64,000 nucleotides of DNA. Source: Acidovorax carolinensis. GTDB taxonomy: Bacteria; Pseudomonadota; Gammaproteobacteria; Burkholderiales; Burkholderiaceae_C. The DNA is taken from positions 3,093,001-3,157,000 of the forward strand of contig NZ_CP021361.1 in assembly GCF_002157145.1 (NCBI RefSeq). The letters are read 5' to 3'. Below, one piece after another: positions 25,367-37,191 of this stretch (within the stretch, counting starts at the first letter, position 1; the number at the start of each line of letters is the position of its first letter). Below the pieces are notes generated by a model, which was not told where the DNA came from, made no database searches, and saw only the letters and a list, made by a program, of their open reading frames with translations. Made by a program: the position numbers and the translations under genes.

Positions 25367-28300
25367 CTATGGAAAATCGACCTTGACCCGCGCGTTCGGC
25401 GCTTCGCCAAACATCTCTGGCGCATACAGCGCCTCGACCCGGCTCGGGGGCAGCGCGAAGTCGCCCGCGTTGTTCAGCCGCACGGTGTATTCCATCGTGA
25501 CCGTGCCCTTGGGCAGGTACTCGTAGTAGCTGCGGAAGGCTTCGAAGCTGCGCTCCTCGAACGCGGGCCAGCCGCTGCCGCTCTTTTTCTCGCCCTGCGT
25601 GGCAATCGCTGAATCGCGGCCCAGGCCGCTGCCCAGGATGGTGGCGCCGCCCGGAATGGGGTCGGTGATGGCCACCCAGGTCATGTCGGCGCTGGCGTTG
25701 ACCGTGAGCGTCACGCGCAACACATCGCCGCGCGTGTACTGGCCGGCAGGCAGCGACTTGTTGGCCTGCTCCACCGGCGTGATGGTCTTGGTAATCGCAT
25801 AGCCGGCGGCAAACGGTGCCTTGAGCTGGATGGCGGCCACCGACTGCAGCGTGAGCCAGGGCTTGCCGGTGCCTTGGTGCGCGACGGCCAGTTGCTCCTT
25901 GCCCCCGGGCTTGCCCGGACTGGCTGACCAGGGCAGGAACATACCGTTGTTCTTCAGGTTGCCGGGCGATGCGGGCGCGCCAAACCAGGTGGTCTGACTG
26001 GCGGCGCCGCTGGCGTCGGTGGTTTTCACGCGCTCGACCTTGCTCCAGTCCACGTTGGCGGTGTTGGCTGCCATCGTTGCCTTGGTCATCCCCGACACCG
26101 GCGTGGCCTCAAACCTGGCGCTGAATTTCTCCAGCGCCAGCCCGCCCCACAGGTTGGCCGTGGTGGTGTGCCAGGCACCCGCCTGCTGGCGGCTGATGAA
26201 ACCATTGGCCAGGCGCCCCATGTCGTCCTTCCAGGCCGGGTCGTCCATTACGGCCAGCATCAGGCGAGCGGTGTTCAGGTCGCCGTTTTGCATCAGCCAC
26301 CACCAGTAATCCTGATGCTCGGTGCTGAAGATCAGCTTGGTGCCCTGGAACGACAGGCGGCTGCGCAGAACCTGCATGGCCTCGGCCAGGCGCTGGTCGC
26401 GCTGGGACACATCGGCCACGCGCTTCAATATGTTGACCCAGTCGATCACCGTGTGCGTGGGCCACTGGTTGGGCGCGATGGTGATGCTGCTCACCATGCG
26501 GCCCTGGGCTTTGCCGTAGCGCGACAGCGCCTCGATGGCCGCGAGCTTGCGCATGTCGAGGTCTTTGCGCGGGCTCCAGAAGCTGCGCTCGATGCGGCCT
26601 TCGACAAACGCGATCAGGCCACGCTCCATCGGCGCACGCACATCGTCGGGCAGCGCAAACGCGGGGTTGATGCTGGCCGCCTCATGCGTGGCCGCCAGCA
26701 GGTAGGCCGTGAGGGTGTCGCTCCCGCGGCTGGCATCGCCATCGCGCGGCGGGAAGTAGTTGGCCAGGCCGTCGCTGTCGAGGTAGGTGGGCAGTTGCGC
26801 CACCACCGTCTGCCACAGCGCCCCGTCGCGCAGGCCCACGGCCTTGCTGGTCTTTTGCTCCAGGCAGGCAAACGGGTAGCGGGCCCACCAGTCTCGCACG
26901 CCCGGCAAGCCTTCGGCCAACTTGGGCTGCAGCGACATCTTGAGGCCGCCCCGCTTCACTCCAGATTCAGGCAGGGCGTCGGCGGGCGGGTTCCCATCCA
27001 GGTGGAGGCTGCCGTCCACCTGCACCAGCGTGGCCTGCTGCACCGTGAGCGGCACGGCGGGAATCAGCTTCTGGCTGGCCTTGAGCGCATCGCTCGCGCC
27101 ACCCAGCTTGTCCCTGGCTTCGATCTCCCACAGGATGGCCTGGGCGCGCGTCTGCGCCAGTTGCGCAGGCGCCGTCACGTTCCAGGCCACCTCGCGCGCC
27201 TCGCCAGGCGGGATATCGATGGTTTGCGGCTTCAGGTCCAGCAGCGTGGCGCGCGGCGCCACCTCCACCTTCATCGCCGCCTTGGTGGTGTTGCGCAGCA
27301 TGATCTGGGCGCGGAACTGGTCGTCCTCGCGCACCAGCGGCGGCAAGCCGCTGATGATCTGCAAATCCTGCGTGGCGCGAATGCTGGTGCTGCCGGTGCC
27401 GAACAGGCCCGTGAACGCATCGGCCACCGCCACGATCTTGAAGGTGGTGAGCGCATCGTTGAGCGGCACCGTGACTTTCGCCTGTCCGTTGGCGTCGAGC
27501 TTGAGCGCGGGCTCCCACAGCAGCAGGGTGTCGAGCAGCTCACGCGTCTGCGCGCGGCCACCGCCACCGCCCGCGGGCACGGCCTTCTTGCCGTAGTGGC
27601 GGCGGCCGATGATCTCCATTTGCGCCGTCGATGTCTCCACGCCCCAGCTGCGGCGCTGCAGCATGGCTTCAAGCAGGTTCCAGCTGGTGTTGGGCATCAG
27701 CTCCAGCAGGGCCTGGTCCACCGCGGCCAGCGCCACCTCGGCGTGGGCGGCGGGCTTGCCACCGGGCAGCGTGGCGGTGATGGTGACCTGCGCCTTGCCG
27801 CGCACGGCATAGCTTTCCTTGTCTGCCGTCACCTTCACGTTGATCTGGTGGGCCTGGGTGCCCACGCGGATTTCGGCCAGGCCCAGGCGGAACGCGGGCT
27901 TGGACAAATCCACCAGCGCCGTGGGCGCCTGGTATTCCTTGCCTTCGTACCAGAACGAGGTCCACCATTCGCGCGGCGCCTTGTAGCCCCAGGTGAAGAA
28001 GCTGTACCACGGCACCTCGCGCAGGCGGCCGCGCAGCGCCAGCACGCTCACATACACATTCGGGCCCCAGTCGGGCTGCACCTTCAGGCTCACGGTGGGG
28101 TCCTGCCCGTTGAGCTGCACAACCTGCGTATCGATGATGCCTTCGCGCTCCACGGCCACCAGCGCCGTGGCAAAGCGGAACGGCATGCGCACCTGGAATT
28201 TGGCGGTTTCACCGGGCTGGTAACTTTTCTTCTCGGGCAGCAGGTCGATGCGGTCGTGGTCTTCGCCGCCAAACCACAGCTCGCCCTGGCGCGTGACCCA

Positions 28301-31300
28301 CACCGACGACGCGGCCTCGCTGGTGTTGCCATCGCGGTCGGTGGCGGTCACCACCAGCTCCACCTCGCCCGCCTCGTCGAGCCGGGCTTCGCACAGCAGC
28401 AGGCCGCGCGCATCGCTTTTGCCGGTGCACACGGTGCCCAGGTCTTTGGTTTCGGTCTGGTTGTCGTAGCTGTAGAACCCGCCCACCATGCGCTTGCGTG
28501 TGGTGGTGGTGATGCGGGCGATGGCCTGCACCTGCAGCGAGGTGTCGGCGGCCGGCTTGCCATCGTGCTGCAGCGCCAGCGCCTGAAAGCGGATCTTCTG
28601 GCGCGCAGACACCCAGCCTTCGGTCTTGATGCCCGCCACCACCGCGGCAGGCCACAGTGTCTGCGTGCTGCGCAGCGTCTGTACCTCGCCATTGGGATCG
28701 GCGTAGGTGGCTTCGAGCAGCAGCTCCTGCGGCTGGCGGGCCTGGGGCACGTTGTCAATGGTGAGCTGTCCCGCGCCGTCCTTGTTCAGCGTGAGCGGCA
28801 GTTTGTCGGCGATCACGCGCGCATCCTGGCTGGCCGTGGCCTCCTCATCGTCGCTGCTGGCATTCGACTGCTCGCGCTTGCGCGGGGGGTTGAAGCTGAA
28901 AGCGTCGTAGTCGCTGAACTGCAGATACTTGCCCCGCACCATCGCCGACACGCGCACCGGCAGGTTGGCCGCGCCGCCGCCGGCCACATAGCTGATCTGC
29001 ACGTCGGTGGGCACCGAGCGCACATGCACCAGGGCCTTCTTGTCGCTGGGCGTGATGCGGCCCTGCAGCACCGGCAGGCGGAACTCTTCCACCCGGAACT
29101 GGCCCGAGCCGAAGCTGCGCCCGGGGTCCGCGCCGTTGCGCAGCTCCACTTGGTAAACACCCAGCTTGGCCGCGGGCGGCACGGCAAAGCTGCTCTGTGC
29201 GCTCAGGCCGCCGGTGGCGGTGTTGCGCCACGCCAGCGGCTGCGTGAACTGCTGGCCGCTGCCCACATGGGTGATAGCCAGGGTGTCGGGCCGCGCCTCG
29301 GGCAGGGCAAAGCCCTGGCGCGTTTGGGTGCGCAGCACATGTTTCATCGACACCGTCTCGCCCGCGCGCAGCAGCGTGCGGTCAAAAATGGTGTGGGCGC
29401 GCTCGTCGGGGCGTGCCTCGGTGCTGGTGGGCACGTTAAAGCGCCAGGGCTCGATGCCGCGCTGCCAGTCGCTCCAGGTGAAGGCCATGTCTTCGACACC
29501 GTCGCCGCCATTGCTGCGCGCACTGACAAAATACGCCTGGCCACCACTGTCGCCGTCGCCATCGCCATACGCATCACCGCAGCGCACGGGGTCGGACGAC
29601 AGGCCTTCGATGCGGGCAATGCCTTGCGCGTCCGTCAAGGCATTGGCCAGCTCGTTGCCCCTGCAGTCCGACACGCGCACCGTGGCGCCGGGCACGGGTT
29701 GGCCCTTGTCGAGCGTGGTGACCCAGGCCAGCGCGTTTTCGCGGCCCAGCTTGAAGTGCACGCCGAGGTTGGTGACCAGCGCCGAGGTTCGCACAACCAT
29801 GGTGCGGCTGTCGCCGTGGCGCTCGTCGAGCAGCGAGGCGCCGAGTTTTTGCGATGCGATCTCGACCACATGGAAACCCGGTGTGAGCGGGATTCCCACC
29901 ACCTCGAAGGGGCGCGGGTCCTTGCTGGCGGGTTGCGGCAGGTCGAGCGTCTTCACACCGCTCTTGCCGGCCAGCAGCGACAGCATGCGCGACTGCACCG
30001 TTTCCTTGTTGTCATCAAGCACCTTGGGCAGTGGGCCCGTCACGTCCTGCCGCGCCTGCTTGCGGCTCACCAGGGTGGCGTTGTAGCGCTGCACTTTCTT
30101 GAACCAGGCAATGATCTCGGCGTCGGTGCGCGGCCTGAGCGTGCTCACCTTGCCTGCGGGCGCCATGGCGGCACCCGGCTGCAGGCCCTGCACGCGCAGG
30201 GCGGCCTCGACATTGCGCAGCGTTACCGGCAGCAGCGCAGGTGGTTTGTCGGCGGCGGGGCCTTCGGCAAAGCGCTCCACGATGCCAAAGGGCGCTGCGG
30301 CAAACTTGGCCAGGGGCGGCCTGCCGCCCGTGGCCACCTTCAGCGGAAAGCTGTCGGCGTTGCGCAGCGCGCGGCCCGAGGCGTCCTTGAAGTCCCTGGG
30401 CAGCTCCAGCGTGAAGGCCGCGTTCTCGGCCAGGGGGGCAGCAAACTGCACGCTGTTGACCAGCGTATCGGCCTGCTGCCCCTCGGCGCCACTGTCCAGG
30501 CGCGGCTGCAGGGTCTCCGTGGGGGATTTCAGGCGGATGGCGGCTGCCAGCTTGCGCGGCACCGGCGCGTTGAAGGACAACGTCATCGGCCGTATCGGCA
30601 GGCAGGCAGCCTGGGCGTTCTCGCGTTCACAACTGAACTCGGCGGCAAAAGGCTGGCGCACCTTGTAGTCGAAGCGCCTTTCCACCGCGTTGGGCACGCC
30701 GCTGGGCGTGGCCACGCCCTTGCCATACACCAGTTGCACGCGCGAGCCCGAGGTGAGCCGCCGGTTGCAGGCCAGCGAGACAAACTGCAACGGCTCCTTG
30801 AGCGCGCGCTGCTCCAGCCCCAGCGATTTCAGCATCTCGCTGCGCTGCGCGCCGTCGACAAGCCGCACCGGCACGCGCTCGCCCACGTCCTGCAGCGCGC
30901 ACCACAGGTTGGCCTGCACGCTGGCCAGCGTGGCTGGGCCGCTCAGCTGCAGCACAAAGAACTGCTCTTCGTCGATCTCCTGGTAGGTGCCGGGCCGCAC
31001 GCTCTGGACAAACGGGCCGCCACTATTGAATTGATAGCTTGATGCGCCCGTCAACAATGCGCCAGAGGCCGATTTGAACCCGGGCTTGACGGTCACGGTG
31101 CAGCGCACGCCGGGTGGCAGGTCGTTATCGAAGTCGAAGACCCATTCGCGCTCGCTGGTCCAGCGGCCCGTGCCCTGGGTGGCGCTGGCGTCGCTGCAAC
31201 TCAGGCTGACGGGAGCCGGTGCCTTGGGGTCACCAAAATGGACCGCCGCCGCATCGAATTTGGCCACCATCTGGCGCACCCGCGCCACCTCGCCCCGGGG

Positions 31301-31384
31301 CGAAAAGTGGGTGATCTGCAAGGCCTGCGCGCCCAGCGCCAGCAGCGACAGGCCGGTGGCCAACATCCATTTTTTTGCGTTCAC
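25367..31384 (-). CDS. Bacterial alpha-2-macroglobulin (YfhM-like)
   Basis: A 2005-residue protease inhibitor that traps attacking proteases in the periplasm through a reactive thioester. A GTG start (31382-31384) with AGGGGAAAGC upstream leads to a signal peptide (about 1-22, ending ALGAQA-LQ). Unlike E. coli YfhM there is no lipobox cysteine, so it would be soluble and periplasmic. Macroglobulin (MG) domains fill the first two thirds. The thioester motif CLEQ is at residues 1507-1510 in the alpha-helical thioester domain, preceded by GVKRGGLKMSLQPK. The C-terminal receptor-like domain ends the protein. It is followed by the small membrane protein and pbpC on the same strand, the classic A2M-PBP1C pairing. 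A short piece near residue 117 (ASSYQFNS) resembles half a dispersed repeat. Confidence 0.93.
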   Translation of the reverse strand: MNAKKWMLATGLSLLALGAQALQITHFSPRGEVARVRQMVAKFDAAAVHFGDPKAPAPVSLSCSDASATQGTGRWTSEREWVFDFDNDLPPGVRCTVTVKPGFKSASGALLTGASSYQFNSGGPFVQSVRPGTYQEIDEEQFFVLQLSGPATLASVQANLWCALQDVGERVPVRLVDGAQRSEMLKSLGLEQRALKEPLQFVSLACNRRLTSGSRVQLVYGKGVATPSGVPNAVERRFDYKVRQPFAAEFSCERENAQAACLPIRPMTLSFNAPVPRKLAAAIRLKSPTETLQPRLDSGAEGQQADTLVNSVQFAAPLAENAAFTLELPRDFKDASGRALRNADSFPLKVATGGRPPLAKFAAAPFGIVERFAEGPAADKPPALLPVTLRNVEAALRVQGLQPGAAMAPAGKVSTLRPRTDAEIIAWFKKVQRYNATLVSRKQARQDVTGPLPKVLDDNKETVQSRMLSLLAGKSGVKTLDLPQPASKDPRPFEVVGIPLTPGFHVVEIASQKLGASLLDERHGDSRTMVVRTSALVTNLGVHFKLGRENALAWVTTLDKGQPVPGATVRVSDCRGNELANALTDAQGIARIEGLSSDPVRCGDAYGDGDGDSGGQAYFVSARSNGGDGVEDMAFTWSDWQRGIEPWRFNVPTSTEARPDERAHTIFDRTLLRAGETVSMKHVLRTQTRQGFALPEARPDTLAITHVGSGQQFTQPLAWRNTATGGLSAQSSFAVPPAAKLGVYQVELRNGADPGRSFGSGQFRVEEFRLPVLQGRITPSDKKALVHVRSVPTDVQISYVAGGGAANLPVRVSAMVRGKYLQFSDYDAFSFNPPRKREQSNASSDDEEATASQDARVIADKLPLTLNKDGAGQLTIDNVPQARQPQELLLEATYADPNGEVQTLRSTQTLWPAAVVAGIKTEGWVSARQKIRFQALALQHDGKPAADTSLQVQAIARITTTTRKRMVGGFYSYDNQTETKDLGTVCTGKSDARGLLLCEARLDEAGEVELVVTATDRDGNTSEAASSVWVTRQGELWFGGEDHDRIDLLPEKKSYQPGETAKFQVRMPFRFATALVAVEREGIIDTQVVQLNGQDPTVSLKVQPDWGPNVYVSVLALRGRLREVPWYSFFTWGYKAPREWWTSFWYEGKEYQAPTALVDLSKPAFRLGLAEIRVGTQAHQINVKVTADKESYAVRGKAQVTITATLPGGKPAAHAEVALAAVDQALLELMPNTSWNLLEAMLQRRSWGVETSTAQMEIIGRRHYGKKAVPAGGGGGRAQTRELLDTLLLWEPALKLDANGQAKVTVPLNDALTTFKIVAVADAFTGLFGTGSTSIRATQDLQIISGLPPLVREDDQFRAQIMLRNTTKAAMKVEVAPRATLLDLKPQTIDIPPGEAREVAWNVTAPAQLAQTRAQAILWEIEARDKLGGASDALKASQKLIPAVPLTVQQATLVQVDGSLHLDGNPPADALPESGVKRGGLKMSLQPKLAEGLPGVRDWWARYPFACLEQKTSKAVGLRDGALWQTVVAQLPTYLDSDGLANYFPPRDGDASRGSDTLTAYLLAATHEAASINPAFALPDDVRAPMERGLIAFVEGRIERSFWSPRKDLDMRKLAAIEALSRYGKAQGRMVSSITIAPNQWPTHTVIDWVNILKRVADVSQRDQRLAEAMQVLRSRLSFQGTKLIFSTEHQDYWWWLMQNGDLNTARLMLAVMDDPAWKDDMGRLANGFISRQQAGAWHTTTANLWGGLALEKFSARFEATPVSGMTKATMAANTANVDWSKVERVKTTDASGAASQTTWFGAPASPGNLKNNGMFLPWSASPGKPGGKEQLAVAHQGTGKPWLTLQSVAAIQLKAPFAAGYAITKTITPVEQANKSLPAGQYTRGDVLRVTLTVNASADMTWVAITDPIPGGATILGSGLGRDSAIATQGEKKSGSGWPAFEERSFEAFRSYYEYLPKGTVTMEYTVRLNNAGDFALPPSRVEALYAPEMFGEAPNARVKVDFP
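31027..31048. repeat. Possible half copy of the dispersed repeat in the alpha-2-macroglobulin gene
   Basis: ATTGAATTGATAGCTTGATG resembles the GATAGCT arm of the family but lacks the AGCGCTT stem. It encodes ASSYQFN on the minus strand. The match is short and may be chance. Confidence 0.3.
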
Positions 31385-31582
31385 GCTTTCCCCTCCGACG
31401 ATTGCGGCGAGCGTAACAAAACGGCACGACCAGCCCGCTTGCGTTGCACGCGCTTACGAGTTCGCCCGTACAGCGCCCATCGCCGCACACTGACGACGCG
31501 GCCATAAGGCGCTGTCCTACTCCGCCATGGGCTGTTGAAAACAAAGATGGTCGCCTGTCTTGAAACCACCCCAGGAGCACCC

Positions 31583-33703
31583 ATGGCACGACCCCCTACT
31601 GCGCGCAGCCAGGCCAGCAAATCGCCGTCTGCAACCACTCCATCCTCCACCCAGTCCGACACCTACCGTGGCAACGCCGGCGAGCTGCAGCAGCAGGCTG
31701 GCGGCAAGCACCCGGTGCTGACCACACAAATGGGCATTCCGGTGGCGGACAACCAGAACTCGCTGCGCTCTGCGCCCCGCGGCCCCACGCTGCTGGAAGA
31801 CTTCATCCTGCGCGAGAAGATCACGCACTTTGACCATGAGCGCATCCCCGAGCGCATCGTGCATGCGCGCGGCACGGCGGCGCACGGCTTTTTTGAACTG
31901 ACGCATTCGCTCATAAAGTACACCACCGCCAAGGTGCTGACCGAAGTGGGCGTGCAAACGCCGGTGTTCACGCGCTTTTCCACCGTGGCCGGTGGCGCAG
32001 GCTCGGTGGACACGCCGCGCGACGTGCGTGGCTTTGCCGTCAAGTTCTACACGCCCGAAGGCAACTGGGACCTGGTTGGCAACAACATCCCGGTGTTCTT
32101 CATCCAGGATGCGATGAAATTTCCCGACCTCGTGCACGCCGTGAAGATGGAGCCCGACCGGGGTTTTCCGCAGGCGGCCAGCGCGCACGACACCTTCTGG
32201 GATTTTGTCTCGCTCATGCCCGAAACCCTGCACATGGTGATGTGGGCCATGAGCGACCGCACCATCCCGCGCAGCCTGCGCATGATCGAAGGCTTTGGCG
32301 TGCACAGCTTTCGCCTGCTCAATGCGGCGGGCGAGAGCACGTTCGTGAAGTTCCACTGGCGGCCCAAGCTGGGCATCCAGTCCACCGTGTGGGACGAGGC
32401 GGTCAAGCTGCAATCGGCCGACAACGACTACCACCGGCGCGACCTGTTCGAGGCCATCGAGGCGGGCGACTTCCCCGAGTGGGAGCTGTCGGTGCAGTTG
32501 TTCACCGAGCAGGATGCCGAGCGTTTCCCGTTCGACCACCTCGACCCCACCAAGCTCATCCCCGAAGAACTGGTGCCGCTGCAGCCCGTGGGCCGCATGG
32601 TGCTCAACCGCTGGCCCGACAACTTTTTTGCCGAGACCGAGCAGGTGGCCTTTTGCCCCGCCAACGTGCCGCCGGGCATTGACTTCAGCAACGACCCGCT
32701 GCTGCAGGGCCGGCTGTTCTCGTACCTCGATACGCAGCTGTCACGCCTGGGCGGGCCCAACTTTTCGCAGATTCCCATCAATGCACCGAAGTGCCCGTTC
32801 CACAACCTGCAGCGCGACGGCCACATGCAGATGCAGGTGCCCAAGGGCCGCGTCAACTACGAACCCAGCAGCCTGCAGGCCGACACGCCACGCGCCTCGC
32901 AGGCGCAGGGCTTTCGGCACTTTGCCCAGGCCGACGACGGTGTGAAGGGCCGCGTGCGCGCCGAGAGTTTTGCCGACCATTACAGCCAGGCGCGCATGTT
33001 CTACCGCAGCCAGAGCCCGCTGGAGCAGGCCCATGTGGCATCGGCCACGGTGTTCGAGCTGTCCAAGGTGGTCACGCCCCATGTGCGCGAAGCCGTGGTG
33101 GGCCACCTGCAGCATGTGGACCCGGAGCTCGCCCAGCGCGTGGCCGACGGCCTGGGCATGCAAACCCTGCCGCCTGCGCCCCCCACGGTCGAACCCGTGC
33201 AGGACCTGCCGCTTTCGCCCGCGCTGCGCATCATCGACCGCATGAAGTCCACGCTACAGGGCCGCTGTATCGGCATCCTGGTGGCCGATGGGTCGAACGG
33301 CACCTCGGTGGCCACCCTGCGCAAGGCGCTGAAAAAGGCCGGTGCCACCGTGAAGATCGTGGCGCCCAAGGTCGGCGGCGCGGTGCTGAAGGACGGCACC
33401 CTGCTGCCCGCCGACGGCCAGCTCGCCGGCACACCGTCGGTGGTGTTTGACGCCGTGGCCTCCATCCTGTCGCCCGACATGGGCGCGCAGCTGGCCAGGG
33501 AAGCCGCCGCCGTGGACTGGTTCCGCGACGCGTTTGGCCACCTCAAGGCCATTGCCGCCTGCAAGGGCACGCAGGCCATCCTGCAGGCCGGTGGCATCGA
33601 GCCCGACGCCGGCGTGGTGGACCCGGCCGATGTGCAGGGCTTCATCGCCGCCGCCCAGACCCGCCAGTGGGAGCGCGAGCCCCGGGTGCGCACGCTGGCG
33701 TAA
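31583..33703 (+). CDS. katE: Large-subunit catalase (HPII/KatE type)
   Basis: A clade II monofunctional haem catalase of 706 residues that splits hydrogen peroxide to water and oxygen. The active site motif [15 protein letters not shown] holds the catalytic His, [13 protein letters not shown] the Asn, and [18 protein letters not shown] the proximal haem Tyr. A C-terminal domain (about 555-706, [14 protein letters not shown]...) has the flavodoxin/GATase-like fold found only in large catalases. ATG 31583 was preferred over 31535 because CAGGAGCACCC precedes it at good spacing. It is divergent from the alpha-2-macroglobulin gene, and a ferritin-like gene follows 43 bases later; together they form a peroxide and iron defence pair. 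Stationary-phase control is typical of the family but not visible here. Confidence 0.95.
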   Translation: MARPPTARSQASKSPSATTPSSTQSDTYRGNAGELQQQAGGKHPVLTTQMGIPVADNQNSLRSAPRGPTLLEDFILREKITHFDHERIPERIVHARGTAAHGFFELTHSLIKYTTAKVLTEVGVQTPVFTRFSTVAGGAGSVDTPRDVRGFAVKFYTPEGNWDLVGNNIPVFFIQDAMKFPDLVHAVKMEPDRGFPQAASAHDTFWDFVSLMPETLHMVMWAMSDRTIPRSLRMIEGFGVHSFRLLNAAGESTFVKFHWRPKLGIQSTVWDEAVKLQSADNDYHRRDLFEAIEAGDFPEWELSVQLFTEQDAERFPFDHLDPTKLIPEELVPLQPVGRMVLNRWPDNFFAETEQVAFCPANVPPGIDFSNDPLLQGRLFSYLDTQLSRLGGPNFSQIPINAPKCPFHNLQRDGHMQMQVPKGRVNYEPSSLQADTPRASQAQGFRHFAQADDGVKGRVRAESFADHYSQARMFYRSQSPLEQAHVASATVFELSKVVTPHVREAVVGHLQHVDPELAQRVADGLGMQTLPPAPPTVEPVQDLPLSPALRIIDRMKSTLQGRCIGILVADGSNGTSVATLRKALKKAGATVKIVAPKVGGAVLKDGTLLPADGQLAGTPSVVFDAVASILSPDMGAQLAREAAAVDWFRDAFGHLKAIAACKGTQAILQAGGIEPDAGVVDPADVQGFIAAAQTRQWEREPRVRTLA

Positions 33704-33746
33704 GCAACCCAACCCGTTATCCACCGCAGCAACCCAAGGAGATCCC

Positions 33747-34355
33747 ATGTCCAAAGCACGCTATGACAGCCAGCAACTCAATGACCTGGTCATCCAGATG
33801 ATGGAAACCGAACTGGGCGGCGAGCAGGTGTACCGCACCGCCATCCAGTGCGCCATCCACCCCGACCTGAAGGAAGAATGGGAGGAGTACCTGCAGGAGA
33901 CCCTGACCCACCAGCATGTGGTGCGCAGCCTGTGCGACACGCTGGGCCTGAGCCCCGACACCCAGACGCCCACGCGCCGGGTGGTCAAGCACATCGGCGA
34001 ATCACTGGTGAAGGCCATGCAGCTGACCCGCAAGGAAGCCGGCCCGGCAGCGGCCCAGCTGGTGGCGGCCGAATGCGTGGTGCATGCCGAAACCAAGGAC
34101 CATGCCAACTGGGAGCTGCTGGGCAAGGTGGCCGAAGTGGCCACCGGCGACCTGGGCAAGGCCCTGAAAGCCGCGCACCAGGCGGTGGAAAAGGATGAAG
34201 ACCACCACCTCTATCACACCAAGGGCTGGTGCCGCGAGCTGGCCATCGAAGCGCTGGGCATGCCCGCCGTGCTGCCGCCGCCCGAAGAAGTGAAGAACGT
34301 GGAGACCGCCATTGGCGCATCGCGCGCCGAGCAGCAGCGCGCGGCCATGCTGTAG
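33747..34355 (+). CDS. Ferritin-like diiron domain protein
   Basis: A 202-residue, largely helical soluble protein of the ferritin/rubrerythrin-like superfamily. Candidate metal ligands are in METELGGEQVYRTA and later in AAECVVHAETKDHANWELL, each with Glu and a nearby His, as in four-helix diiron bundles. AAGGAGATCCC gives a strong ribosome binding site. It follows katE in the same direction, suggesting joint expression under peroxide stress; binding iron would limit Fenton chemistry. I cannot say whether it stores iron or acts as an oxidase. A terminator-like repeat stem lies about 40 bases beyond the stop. Confidence 0.75.
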   Translation: MSKARYDSQQLNDLVIQMMETELGGEQVYRTAIQCAIHPDLKEEWEEYLQETLTHQHVVRSLCDTLGLSPDTQTPTRRVVKHIGESLVKAMQLTRKEAGPAAAQLVAAECVVHAETKDHANWELLGKVAEVATGDLGKALKAAHQAVEKDEDHHLYHTKGWCRELAIEALGMPAVLPPPEEVKNVETAIGASRAEQQRAAML

Positions 34356-34394
34356 GGGCTGGCACGGGGCAGCATGACTGCCCAAGATGCCACC

Positions 34395-34444
34395 AAATTG
34401 ATAGCTGCCAGCGCTTTACGGACAAGCGCTGGCGGCTATTTTTG
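34395..34444. repeat. Dispersed repeat, full copy acting as likely terminator
   Basis: AATTGATAGCTGCCAGCGCT then TTACGGACAAGCGCTGGCGGCTATTTTT. The arms ATAGCTGCCAGCGCTT and AAGCGCTGGCGGCTAT pair with one mismatch and end in TTTTT on the plus strand, so it probably terminates the katE/ferritin-like unit. On the other side lies the stop of the Bug protein gene. Confidence 0.85.
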
Positions 34445-34485
34445 CATCCATTTCATGCCACCGCGGCGCCCTCGCCCGTTCGGGC

Positions 34486-35472
34486 TTACTGCGGCACAAA
34501 TCCGCTGGTCTTGATGATGCGGCGCCAGGTTTCGGTGTAGGCGTGCTCGCGCGCGCCCAGTTGCTGCGGCGTCATGAAGCCCACCGTAAGGCCCATGGCG
34601 GTGAGGCGCTCGCGCACATCGGGCGCGGTCACCACCTCGGCCAGCGCAAGCGCGAACTGGTTGATGAACTTCTGCGATGTGCCGGCCGGGGCATAGAAGC
34701 CGTAATACGGCAAGTCGGCAAAGCCCTTGAGGCCCAATTCGTCGAACGTGGGCACTTGGGGCATGGCCGCCTGGCGCTTGGTGCCCAGCACCGCCACCAC
34801 GCGCAGCTTGCCAGCCTTGTGGTTTTCCATGAAGTCCTGCACCGAGCCCACGCCTGCGCCGATCTGGTTGCCCAGCATGTCGGCCATCATGGGCGCCGCG
34901 CCCCGGTAGGGCGCCGAAACCAGGTCGAGCTGGAATTTTTCCCCCACCAGCTTCACCAGAAACTCCGGCGTGGACGCGGGCGCCGGAATGCCCACGGCCC
35001 CCTTGCCGCCGCCCTGGGTGCGCACCCACTGCACGTATTCGTCAAAGTCTTTGGCGGGGGTGCCGCCCGAGACGGCAAAGGCATTCACAAAGGTGGCAAA
35101 GCCCGCCACGGGCACGAAGTCGTGGTCGGGCTGGTAGCCGGGGTTCTTCACCACCAGCGGCAGGATGGAGATGGTGTGGTCGTGCGTGAGAAACACCGTG
35201 GTGCCGTCGGGCGGCGATGCCTTGAGCACCTGCGCGGCAATCTGCCCACCGGCGCCGGGCCGGTTGTCCACCACCACCGGCACCCCGAGAGCGTCCTTGA
35301 GCCGCTCGGACAGCGTGCGCGCAATGGCATCGGTGCCGCCGCCCGGCGGAAACCCCACCAGGATGCGCAGGGGCTTGGCCGGCTGCGCCATGGCCGTGGA
35401 CAGGGCCAGGCCCGCCGCCAGGGCGGCGAGGCCGCGCAGGGCGCGCGAAACAACGGTGCGACGCAAAGACAT
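34486..35472 (-). CDS. Bug family tripartite tricarboxylate transporter substrate-binding protein
   Basis: A 328-residue periplasmic binding protein of the TctC/Bug family, which is greatly expanded in Burkholderiales and binds carboxylates and other small acids. An N-terminal signal peptide ends at about residue 29 (STAMAQP). The Bug signature follows: RILVGFPPGGGTDAIARTL and VVVDNRPGAGGQIAAQ. Later conserved parts are APYRGAAPMMADMLGNQI and PQVPTFDELGL. ATG 35472 has GAGGAG at good spacing; a longer frame upstream lacks this. No TctA/TctB membrane genes are adjacent, so it is an orphan that may serve a distant transporter or signalling role. The ligand is unknown. Confidence 0.92.
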   Translation of the reverse strand: MSLRRTVVSRALRGLAALAAGLALSTAMAQPAKPLRILVGFPPGGGTDAIARTLSERLKDALGVPVVVDNRPGAGGQIAAQVLKASPPDGTTVFLTHDHTISILPLVVKNPGYQPDHDFVPVAGFATFVNAFAVSGGTPAKDFDEYVQWVRTQGGGKGAVGIPAPASTPEFLVKLVGEKFQLDLVSAPYRGAAPMMADMLGNQIGAGVGSVQDFMENHKAGKLRVVAVLGTKRQAAMPQVPTFDELGLKGFADLPYYGFYAPAGTSQKFINQFALALAEVVTAPDVRERLTAMGLTVGFMTPQQLGAREHAYTETWRRIIKTSGFVPQ

Positions 35473-35576
35473 ATCCAACTCCTCAGGACAAAAACCGGGC
35501 GGAGAACGCGGAAAAAATGCCGGCACGATGGCTGCAAACCGGTGAAGCAAGGCTGCCACGCCCTGCCTCATGCGCA

Positions 35577-35630
35577 CTCAAATGCTATTAAATAGAGAGC
35601 TATCAGCGCAATCCCCATAAGCACTAAAGC
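35577..35630. repeat. Dispersed repeat, diverged copy upstream of the Bug gene
   Basis: CTCAAATGCTATTAAATAGA then GAGCTATCAGCGCAATCCCCATAAGCACT. The GATAGC arm and one stem half are clear; the second half has changed (AAGCAC for AAGCGC). It lies between the Bug gene and argH, just downstream of the argH stop on the minus strand. Confidence 0.65.
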
Positions 35631-35650
35631 CCTGTTTCATTCAATTTCCG

Positions 35651-37140
<1,490 letters not shown>

Positions 37141-37191
37141 GGCAGGGCAATAATCGGGTGGAACTGACACCCGGAACACCCGGATGCCTCA

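Noticed and set aside
26168..31042. 1624-codon open frame on the plus strand across the alpha-2-macroglobulin gene
   Set aside because: It is the antisense shadow of a GC-rich gene. The product is His/Arg/Gln-rich without motifs, while the minus strand encodes a full A2M with CLEQ.
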